Below, in pieces: positions 1 through 5,240 of a stretch of DNA of 5,240 nt (within the stretch, counting starts at the first letter, position 1; each line of letters begins with the position of its first letter). The position numbers and the translations under genes were made by a program. Source of the stretch: Candidatus Eiseniibacteriota bacterium (lineage in GTDB: Bacteria; Eisenbacteria; RBG-16-71-46; JAFGJU01); NCBI GenBank assembly GCA_016928935.1, contig JAFGJU010000172.1, forward strand, positions 1-5,240. The letters are read 5' to 3'. The notes below the pieces were generated by a model. The model had not been told where the DNA came from. It was given only the letters and a program-made list of their open reading frames with translations, and did no database searches.

Positions 1-1
1 C

Positions 2-109
2 CCAAAGCCACATTTGTGGTTCTACCGCGACCGCGGCGTGATAAGCTTATTCGTTGAAACAAAGGGACGAAGTCTGAGGTATTCGGTGTTGTGGCTGCTC
101 TCGGGGTGA
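2..109 (+). CDS. Possible C-terminal tail of an upstream gene (partial, unproven)
   Basis: This frame is open from the window edge to a TGA at 107-109 and would encode 35 residues, beginning PKPHLWFYRDRG and ending in a hydrophobic stretch. No start codon can be assigned, because the gene would begin outside the window. The segment LWFYRDRG followed by FVE loosely recalls the C-terminal region of DUF4143-type AAA ATPases, where an aromatic-Tyr-Arg-Asp run precedes an EVDF-like strand. The acidic residues of that strand are absent here, so the resemblance may be chance or may mark a decayed remnant. The other two frames close at 39-41 and 55-57. A non-coding leader is equally possible. Confidence 0.2.
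   Translation, partial: PKPHLWFYRDRGVISLFVETKGRSLRYSVLWLLSG
54..83 (+). promoter_or_regulatory. Weak candidate sigma70-type promoter for the peptidase gene
   Basis: TTGAAA at 54-59 is a good -35 match. After an 18-base spacer comes GGTATT at 78-83, a poor -10 (3 of 6 matches), preceded by TGA at 75-77, which could act as an extended -10 element. It would place the transcript start about 80 bases before the peptidase start codon. No better candidate was seen in positions 1-150, but the match is weak. Confidence 0.18.
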
Positions 110-161
110 CTGTTGTCTCCGGGGCTGTGCAACTGGCCACATCTTTTTTCTCATGATGACT

Positions 162-166
162 GGAGG
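162..166 (+). promoter_or_regulatory. Ribosome binding site that fixes the peptidase start
   Basis: GGAGG lies 7 bases before the ATG at 174. Two earlier in-frame ATGs at 153 and 156 lie upstream of this site and have only a T-rich run before them. This spacing is the main reason for choosing 174. Confidence 0.75.
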
Positions 167-173
167 TTCTGAC

Positions 174-2339
174 ATGGGAAATGCCGGTTCGATGCGAACT
201 GCGGACTGCCGGAGGCACTCCGGCTCAACCACTATTATCTGTCTGTGGCCGGCTCTGGCCTGCCTTATCGGGCTTTCCGTCGCGGCCCCGGCGCTGTCGC
301 AGGAGCGGTCGGCCGCCCCGCCCGCTTTCCAGCCGCCGCCCGAGACCCGCAGGGAAGAGTTCGCCGACACTCTCCACTCGGTCCTCATCCCAGACCCCTA
401 CCGGTGGCTGGAGGACCAGGAAAGCCCTGAAACGAGGGCATGGATAGACGCACAGAACGCTTACGCCCGTTCGTTCCTGGACAGCCTGCCCGTGAGACAG
501 CGGGTCAAGACGCGTCTGGAGGAACTGGTAAGGGTCGACCGCATCGCGATCCCGACCGCACGGAACGGGCGGTATTTCTTCGCGATGAGAAAAGCAGACC
601 AGGACCTGTACGTCATCTACATGCGCGAGGGGGTCAAGGGAAAGGACGAGGTCCTGATCGACCCGCACGCGATGAGCGCCGACAAGTCCGTCAGCGTCGA
701 CATGTACGACGTCTCGCGCGACGGGAAGCTCCTCTGCTACGGTGTGCGCGAGGGGGGACAGGACGAGGAGAGAATAAGGTTGTTCGACGTAGAGGCCAGG
801 GCCGACTTGGCCGACTCTCTTCCCAAGGCGGTCTATCTGGGCGTCTCCCTCATGCCGGACAAGTCGGGCGTCTATTACTCACGTTACGGTCCCGAAGGGG
901 CCAGGGTCTATTACCACGCGATGGGCACTGACCCGGCTGCGGACGTCCAGGTCTTCGGGGAGGGCTACGGCCCCGACAAGGGCATAGGCGTGGGTGTCTC
1001 CGAGGACGGCCGCTATCTGGTTGCCGTGGTGTGGCACGGTTCGGCCGGCCAGAAGACCGAGGTTCACTTGCAGGACCTCGTCGTGAAGGGACCATTCAAG
1101 GTAGTTGTGGACGACGTCGACGCGCGCTTCAGCCCGCAGATGGGCGGCGACAAGATGTTCATGGTGACGGACTGGAACTCCCCCAACGGCCGCGTGTTGT
1201 GCGTCGATCTGAAAGATCCCGCAAGGGAAAGCTGGAAGGAGATTGTGCCCGAGAGCAAGGCGACTATAGAGGGAATGTCGCTCGCCGGCGGACGGCTCTT
1301 CGTCAACTACCTGGACAACGTGGTGTCGAAGGTCAAGGTTTTCGAGGTGGACGGGAAGTTCGTGCGCGACATAGCCCTTCCCTCCCTGGGCAGCGTGAGC
1401 GGCATGGCCGGCCAATGGAGCTCCGACGAAGCGTTCTACCTGTTCACCTCCTTCCACGTGCCCACGACCATATACCGCTATGAAATCGAGAAGGGCAACC
1501 AGGAGGTCTGGGCCGAGTTGAACGTGCCCGTGGACACGGACAAGCTGGAAGTCAAGCAGGTTTGGTACACGTCCAAGGACGGCACGAAGGTGCCGATGTT
1601 CCTCGTCTACAAGAAGGGCGTGGAACTCGACGGCGACAACCCCACGGTCCTGACCGGATACGGCGGGTTCAACACCAGCATGACGCCCTACTTCAGCTCG
1701 ATGCAGGTGACGTGGGCCGAGATGGGGGGAGTCACGGCCGTTCCCAACCTGCGGGGCGGGGGCGAGTTCGGGGAGGAATGGCACAGGGCCGGGATGTTCG
1801 AGAAGAAGCAGAACGTGTTCGACGACTTCATCGCCGCGGCCGAATGGCTCATCGCCAACAATTACACGAACAGCTCCAGGCTGGCCATCTCGGGCGGCAG
1901 CAACGGCGGCCTGCTGGTCGGCGCTGCGATGGTGCAGAGGCCCGACCTTTTCGAGGCCGTCGTTTGCACGTATCCTCTCCTGGACATGCTGCGCTACCAC
2001 AAGTTCCTGATGGGGCAGTTCTGGGTGTCCGAGTACGGCTCGGCCGACGACCCCGAGCAGTTCGGGTACATACGCGCTTATTCTCCCTATCACAACGTCA
2101 AGAAGGGCGTCGAGTATCCTGCGACTCTGTTCATAACGGGCGATTCCGACACGCGAGTGGCGCCCCTGCACGCGCGCAAAATGGCTGCGCTGCTCCAGGC
2201 CGAATCTGGGTCGCAGGAGCCCGTCCTGCTTTTGTACGACACAAAGCTGGGACACTCCGGCGGGAGGCCCATCAGCAAGCTCATCGAAGACGTCGCCGAT
2301 GAGATGAGCTTCGCGTGCTGGCAGTTGGGCGTGGAGTAG
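174..2339 (+). CDS. Secreted prolyl oligopeptidase (peptidase family S9A)
   Basis: This is a serine peptidase that cleaves short peptides on the carboxyl side of proline (EC 3.4.21.26). The ATG at 174 follows a GGAGG at ideal distance and gives 721 residues, against about 710 for the porcine enzyme. Residues 1-42 look like a Sec signal peptide: a polar, Arg-containing start, a hydrophobic core at about 21-40, and likely cleavage after ALS42. The mature protein should therefore be periplasmic or extracellular. The N-terminal cap helix motif (DPYRWLED) follows, then a beta-propeller region to about residue 440, then an alpha/beta-hydrolase domain. The catalytic residues are intact: Ser576 in GGSNGG, Asp659 in DSDTRV and His694 in GHSGG. 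Trp617 and Arg661 match substrate-pocket residues Trp595 and Arg643 of the porcine enzyme. The NLRGGGEFGEEWH and SPYHNV motifs are also typical. It is followed by its own terminator, so it is probably monocistronic. The assignment is firm; the natural substrate is unknown. Confidence 0.96.
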   Translation: MGNAGSMRTADCRRHSGSTTIICLWPALACLIGLSVAAPALSQERSAAPPAFQPPPETRREEFADTLHSVLIPDPYRWLEDQESPETRAWIDAQNAYARSFLDSLPVRQRVKTRLEELVRVDRIAIPTARNGRYFFAMRKADQDLYVIYMREGVKGKDEVLIDPHAMSADKSVSVDMYDVSRDGKLLCYGVREGGQDEERIRLFDVEARADLADSLPKAVYLGVSLMPDKSGVYYSRYGPEGARVYYHAMGTDPAADVQVFGEGYGPDKGIGVGVSEDGRYLVAVVWHGSAGQKTEVHLQDLVVKGPFKVVVDDVDARFSPQMGGDKMFMVTDWNSPNGRVLCVDLKDPARESWKEIVPESKATIEGMSLAGGRLFVNYLDNVVSKVKVFEVDGKFVRDIALPSLGSVSGMAGQWSSDEAFYLFTSFHVPTTIYRYEIEKGNQEVWAELNVPVDTDKLEVKQVWYTSKDGTKVPMFLVYKKGVELDGDNPTVLTGYGGFNTSMTPYFSSMQVTWAEMGGVTAVPNLRGGGEFGEEWHRAGMFEKKQNVFDDFIAAAEWLIANNYTNSSRLAISGGSNGGLLVGAAMVQRPDLFEAVVCTYPLLDMLRYHKFLMGQFWVSEYGSADDPEQFGYIRAYSPYHNVKKGVEYPATLFITGDSDTRVAPLHARKMAALLQAESGSQEPVLLLYDTKLGHSGGRPISKLIEDVADEMSFACWQLGVE

Positions 2340-2372
2340 CGACGGAGGACCCGCCTGCGTGATTCAGTGCTT

Positions 2373-2435
2373 GAGGGCCGCGCGGACTGACCCTGTAGCG
2401 TCACAGCCGGTCGGTGCGGCCCTCGATTTCTTTTT
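2373..2435 (+). terminator. Strong rho-independent terminator after the peptidase gene
   Basis: A perfect 9-bp GC-rich stem pairs GAGGGCCGC (2373-2381) with GCGGCCCTC (2416-2424). Inside it a second 7-bp stem pairs ACTGACC (2386-2392) with GGTCGGT (2409-2415), with one G-T pair. A third 4-bp stem, CTGT/ACAG (2393-2396 with 2403-2406), caps it. The stem is followed by GATTTCTTTTT, a fair U-tract. It starts 33 bases after the peptidase stop codon. The reverse strand lacks a matching U-tract, so it should work only in the + direction. Confidence 0.88.
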
Positions 2436-2471
2436 CGGCCGTCGTATTGTGTGGTGGGGCATACCCGGAAA

Positions 2472-2480
2472 TGCTAGGAT
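2472..2480 (+). promoter_or_regulatory. Candidate extended -10 promoter for the kinase/CoA-transferase unit
   Basis: TGC followed by TAGGAT (2475-2480) fits an extended -10 element (TGn plus a TATAAT-like hexamer, 4 of 6 matches). It lies between the terminator and the kinase gene, where a promoter is expected. No good -35 sits 17 bases upstream; a TTGTGT at 2447-2452 is too far away, with a 22-base spacer. A start near 2487 would leave a leader of about 60 bases. Confidence 0.38.
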
Positions 2481-2525
2481 ATCGGGTCTGGATTGACGGG
2501 GCACGATTTCGGGCTCCGAAGGCCC

Positions 2526-2531
2526 GGAGGG
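2526..2531 (+). promoter_or_regulatory. Distant, possibly masked ribosome binding site of the kinase gene
   Basis: GGAGGG is the only purine-rich anti-16S match before the ATG at 2548, but the gap is 16 bases, well beyond the usual 5-10. CTCCG at 2514-2518 can pair with CGGAG at 2525-2529 across a 6-base loop, which would hide the site. The gap itself holds the palindrome CGGCGCGCCG (2536-2545). Confidence 0.45.
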
Positions 2532-2547
2532 ACCGCGGCGCGCCGAC

Positions 2548-4536
2548 ATGAGAACAAAGCTCATCATAAGCTTCTTGATCCTGGTCGTGATCAATGCCCT
2601 GGTCACGTCGTGGGTCGGCGTGCGCCTCATAGGCGACGAGATAGTCAGACAGGCACAAGACAAAGTCCAGATAGACATCAACTCGGCTCGAGAGACCTAC
2701 CTCGATAAGCTGGACGAGGTGCAGGCGGCAGTGCGCCTCGTCGCCGTCAAGTGCGCGCTGCGGGAAGCGCTTCTCACGGGCTACATGGACCCCATGAAGG
2801 ACGAGCTGCGCGTGGCAAGGCAGAAGGAAGGCCTGGACATACTCAGCATCGCCGACAAGAACGGCGTGGTCCTCTTCAGGGCCAGGAATCCCGGGGTCTT
2901 CGGAGACAGCCAGGCGGGGGACGACGTGGTCGGTGCCGCGATCGCACGCAGCAGCGAGGCTGCCGGGACGGAGATCGTGACCAGAAGGGAGCTGCTCAAG
3001 GAGGGGAAGGACCTGGCGGACAGGGCGCGGATGAAGCTGGTGGCGACGCCGATGGCCCGGCCGAGGCCGGAGACCGAGGAGACGTCCGGCATGGTGATGA
3101 AGGCCGCCGCCTGCATAGTGGACCAGGACGGCAGTATCGCGGGTGTTCTGTACGGCGCGAAGCTGCTCAACCAGAGCTCCGACATAGTGGACAAAGTCAG
3201 GGACATAGTCTACAGGGGAGAGACGTACAAGGGCCGGGACGTGGGTACGGTCACGCTTTTCCAGGGAGACCTGCGCATATCCACCAACGTCATTACCACG
3301 GAGGGCACGAGGGCCGTAGGGACCAGGGTCTCGGAGGAGGTCTACGACCAGGTCATACAGAAGGGCGTGCCGTGGTTCGGACGGGCTTTCGTGGTGAACG
3401 AATGGCACATATCCGCTTACGAGCCCATCCGGAACCTGAAGGGCAGGGTGATAGGGATGCTCTACGTCGGCACTCTGGAGGCGCCGTACGTAGACCTCAG
3501 GAATCGGGTCGTGTATACGTTTCTTCTGATCGCTCTGTCCACTGCGGCCGTGCTGTTCATGATCGGGTACTTCATCACGATGAACATCGTCCGGCCGGTC
3601 AAGGCGCTGCTGTTCGCCACGCGGAAAGTGGCCGCGGGCGACCTCACCTACCGGGTGCCGACGAAGTCGCACGACGAAGTGGGGGAGCTCACGGTCTCCT
3701 TCAACAAGATGACGTCCGAGCTCGAGAAGGCCACGCAGAGCAACCTAGCTCTGACCAGGATTCTCGAGGACAAGATCAAGGACAAGACCGAGGAGCTGGA
3801 GGAAGCGCAGGACCAGCTGGTGCGGTCCGAGAAGTTGAGTTCACTGGGCAGGATGGCGGCGGGAATAGCTCACGAGATCAACAACCCGCTGACGTCAATA
3901 CTCATAAACAGCCACCTGATGGAGGAGCGGCTCCAGACGGGCGAAGCGTGCGCGGAAAACCTCAAGCTCATCATGGACGAGACGAGCAGGTGCAGCACCA
4001 TCGTCAAGGGCCTGCTGGAGTTCTCCCGGCAGACCGCTCCCAGAAAGGGCCCGGCCAACCTCAACGAAGTGGTCAGCAGAACCCTAACCTTGATGAGGAG
4101 CCAGATACTGCTCCACAGGGTGAACGTGGACCTGGAGCTGGACCAGGAGCTGCCCGAGATCATGGTGGACACGAACAAGATCGCGCAGGTCTTCACGAAC
4201 ATCATTCTGAACGCGATAGACGCGATGCGCGACGGCGGCACCCTGACCATTGCCAGCCGGATGTCGCCCGGCAGGCACTTCGTGGAGGTGGAATTCGGCG
4301 ACACGGGGTGCGGCATCGCGAAGGAGCACATCGGCAGGATATTCGACCCGTTCTACACGACCAAGGGAACCAAGGGCACGGGTTTGGGGTTGGCCGTGAG
4401 CTACGGCATCATCGAACAGCACGGCGGCGAGATCCGCGTGCACAGCGAGGTGGGTAAGGGGGCCGTCTTCACCGTGCAGTTGCCCGCGCATTCGGGCACA
4501 GTGGCCCCGGGTGAGGATCGCGCTCGTCCCAGGTAG
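2548..4536 (+). CDS. Membrane sensor histidine kinase, Cache-HAMP-HisKA-HATPase, NtrB/AtoS type
   Basis: This 662-residue sensor kinase autophosphorylates on a histidine and passes the phosphate to a response regulator. A first membrane helix lies at about 5-28 and a second at about 321-345. The region between (about 29-318) is extracytoplasmic and looks like a Cache_3-Cache_2 type sensor: a distal part includes IADKNGVVLF (101-110) and IVDQDGSIAGVLYG (to 203), and a proximal part runs from VGTVTLFQGDLRIST (from 232) to GMLYVGTLEAPY (to 314). HAMP follows at about 346-398, then a coiled coil to about 430. The HisKA helix carries His442 in HEINNP; the HExxN pattern (Glu443, Asn446) suggests phosphatase activity as well. 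The ATPase domain has the N-box (Asn551/Asn555), DTGCGI (Asp585), the F-box FDPF (599-602) and GTGLGL (610-615). No PAS or receiver domain is present. The start at 2548 is the only usual start codon after the in-frame TGA at 2494-2496 and places the first helix correctly. No cognate regulator is in view. Cache ligands are often small organic acids or amino acids; this one's ligand is unknown. Confidence 0.95.
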   Translation: MRTKLIISFLILVVINALVTSWVGVRLIGDEIVRQAQDKVQIDINSARETYLDKLDEVQAAVRLVAVKCALREALLTGYMDPMKDELRVARQKEGLDILSIADKNGVVLFRARNPGVFGDSQAGDDVVGAAIARSSEAAGTEIVTRRELLKEGKDLADRARMKLVATPMARPRPETEETSGMVMKAAACIVDQDGSIAGVLYGAKLLNQSSDIVDKVRDIVYRGETYKGRDVGTVTLFQGDLRISTNVITTEGTRAVGTRVSEEVYDQVIQKGVPWFGRAFVVNEWHISAYEPIRNLKGRVIGMLYVGTLEAPYVDLRNRVVYTFLLIALSTAAVLFMIGYFITMNIVRPVKALLFATRKVAAGDLTYRVPTKSHDEVGELTVSFNKMTSELEKATQSNLALTRILEDKIKDKTEELEEAQDQLVRSEKLSSLGRMAAGIAHEINNPLTSILINSHLMEERLQTGEACAENLKLIMDETSRCSTIVKGLLEFSRQTAPRKGPANLNEVVSRTLTLMRSQILLHRVNVDLELDQELPEIMVDTNKIAQVFTNIILNAIDAMRDGGTLTIASRMSPGRHFVEVEFGDTGCGIAKEHIGRIFDPFYTTKGTKGTGLGLAVSYGIIEQHGGEIRVHSEVGKGAVFTVQLPAHSGTVAPGEDRARPR

Positions 4537-4556
4537 AATCGTGAAGCATCAGACAC

Positions 4557-4563
4557 AGGGGGA
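4557..4563 (+). promoter_or_regulatory. Ribosome binding site of the CoA-transferase gene
   Basis: AGGGGGA lies 9 bases before the ATG at 4573, within the 36-base gap after the kinase stop codon. It supports that start. No terminator or convincing promoter was seen in this gap. Confidence 0.65.
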
Positions 4564-4572
4564 TACTTGTCT

Positions 4573-5240
4573 ATGAGCCTCGGCAACGACTACGGCAAGA
4601 AGATATGCTCGCTTCAGGAAGCCGTCTCTGTGGTCAAGAGCAGGGACAGGGTCTACGTGAGCGGGAACGCGGCGAGTCCTCTGACGCTGACGAGGGCCCT
4701 GGCGGGCCGCAAGGACGAGCTGACGGGCGTTGAGGTAACGCACGTGCTCCTGTTTGGGGACGACCCTCTGTCGAGGCCGGAGATGGACGGCCACTTCAGG
4801 CACAATTCGTTGTTCGTCGGGCCGGCGGACAGGAAGGCGATAAACGAAGGCCGCGCGGACTACGTGCCGGTGTTTCTCTACGAGATACCCGACTTGTTCT
4901 ACTCCGGGATCCTGGAGCTGGACGTGGCTCTGCTCCACCTTTCGCCCCCGGACGACTACGGCTACATGAGTCTGGGCGTGGAGTGCCTGGCCTCGAAGGC
5001 CGCGGCGGACACCGCGAAGCTGGTGGTCGCCGAGGTCAACGACAAGATGCCCCGCGCACTGGGAGACTGCTTCATACACGTGTCCGAAGTGGACAAGATA
5101 GTGGAAATCTCTCGCGAGCTGCCGGAGCTTGTGATAAAAGACGTGACGGATGTGGACAAGAAGATCGGACAGAACATCGCCGAGCTGGTGGAGGACGGGT
5201 CCACCATCCAGTTGGGGATTGGCGGGATACCGAACGCCGC
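4573..5240 (+). CDS. Acetyl-CoA hydrolase/4-hydroxybutyrate CoA-transferase family protein (N-terminal half, cut by window end)
   Basis: The frame stays open from the ATG at 4573 to the window edge, giving 222 full residues of a family usually about 430-440 long. Members move CoA between acyl-CoA and free acids such as acetate, butyrate or 4-hydroxybutyrate in the cytoplasm; some act as hydrolases. Visible family motifs in order are GHFRHNSLFVGPADR (from about 73), ADYVPVFLYEIP, the LSPPDDYGYMSLG run (123-135), AEVNDKMPR (153-161), GDCFIHVS (164-171) and the glycine-rich GIGGIPNA (215-222) at the CoA-binding region. The catalytic glutamate expected shortly after this point is beyond the window, so transferase and hydrolase cannot be told apart. 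The start is supported by AGGGGGA nine bases upstream. The gene lies 36 bases after the kinase on the same strand and is probably cotranscribed with it. Exact acyl substrate unknown; it could be of the AbfT/Cat2 or butyrate:acetate type. Confidence 0.92.
   Translation, partial: MSLGNDYGKKICSLQEAVSVVKSRDRVYVSGNAASPLTLTRALAGRKDELTGVEVTHVLLFGDDPLSRPEMDGHFRHNSLFVGPADRKAINEGRADYVPVFLYEIPDLFYSGILELDVALLHLSPPDDYGYMSLGVECLASKAAADTAKLVVAEVNDKMPRALGDCFIHVSEVDKIVEISRELPELVIKDVTDVDKKIGQNIAELVEDGSTIQLGIGGIPNA

Noticed and set aside
8..19. Inverted repeat CCACA-TT-TGTGG at the left edge
   Set aside because: Five base pairs with a 2-base loop is too tight to fold stably, and no T-run follows.
141..150. T-run after a GCCAC segment, possible terminator before the peptidase
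   Set aside because: The only pairing partner, GTGGC at 91-95, is about 40 bases away and gives a 5-bp stem. The T-run lies just before the start codon, so it is more likely part of the leader.
210..215. Arg-Arg pair in the signal peptide, possible twin-arginine export
   Set aside because: The pair is followed by His-Ser-Gly rather than the hydrophobic residues of a Tat motif.
255..263. Possible lipoprotein cysteine (ALAC) in the peptidase signal region
   Set aside because: The residues before the Cys are in the wrong order for a lipobox (Leu is at -2, not -3), and a better signal peptidase I site follows at residue 42.
879..2255. 458-codon open frame on the minus strand inside the peptidase gene
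   Set aside because: It is antisense to a gene with a full set of family motifs. Its translation is rich in His, Arg, Val and Gly with no recognisable domain, as expected when GC-biased codons are read in reverse.
2493..2498. TTGACG resembling a -35 element close to the kinase start
   Set aside because: The sequence 16-18 bases downstream is GC-rich, with no -10-like hexamer.
2498..2516. Sigma54-like GGCACG...GGGC element before the kinase gene
   Set aside because: The distance between the GG and GC dinucleotides is one base too long for a -24/-12 promoter, and the TTGC half is degraded to GGGC.
2401..3672. 423-codon open frame on the minus strand overlapping the kinase gene
   Set aside because: It is antisense to the clearly coding Cache region and runs across the terminator and promoter region. 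Its composition is shadow-like, with no recognisable motif.
2751..4457. 568-codon + strand frame inside the kinase gene
   Set aside because: It is the +2 shadow of the kinase: a Gly/Arg/Gln-rich translation without domains, while the kinase frame carries every catalytic box.
4511..4576. Small 21-residue frame starting with GTG, whose TGA overlaps the CoA-transferase ATG (ATGA)
   Set aside because: The overlap is suggestive of translational coupling, but there is no ribosome binding site before the GTG and nothing protein-like in the product. It lies partly inside the kinase gene.

Overview
The window reads as ordinary chromosomal DNA from a GC-rich bacterium. The first gene encodes an exported protein with a Sec-type signal peptide. 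The second encodes a two-membrane-segment histidine kinase with a large extracytoplasmic sensor. Both fit a bacterium, probably Gram-negative. The coding regions use AGG (Arg) and ATA (Ile) freely despite the high GC. That is unlike typical high-GC Proteobacteria or Actinobacteria and more like several uncultivated lineages around the FCB group or Acidobacteriota. This placement is an inference from codon use by eye and is weak.

Layout, all on the + strand. Positions 1-173 are a leader region; one short open frame (2-109) could be the tail of an upstream gene, but it is poorly supported. Positions 174-2339 encode a complete secreted prolyl oligopeptidase (family S9A) with an intact Ser/Asp/His triad. 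Positions 2373-2435 hold a strong three-tier intrinsic terminator that closes that unit. A candidate extended -10 promoter (about 2472-2480) then precedes a complete Cache-HAMP-HisKA-HATPase sensor histidine kinase of the NtrB/AtoS type (2548-4536). After only 36 bases comes the first half of a CoA-transferase of the acetyl-CoA hydrolase/4-hydroxybutyrate CoA-transferase family (4573 to the window end).

The peptidase looks like a stand-alone gene: exported, with its own ribosome binding site and terminator. The kinase and CoA-transferase probably share a transcript, as shown by the short gap, the shared strand and the lack of any terminator between them. Putting an AtoS-type kinase next to a CoA-transferase recalls the AtoS-AtoC control of short-chain acid activation in E. 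coli, so the Cache domain might sense a small carboxylate. No response regulator lies within the window.

I see no mobile element, CRISPR array, RNA gene or clearly undescribed system. The points most worth a second look are the kinase/CoA-transferase pairing and the unusual translation-start region of the kinase.
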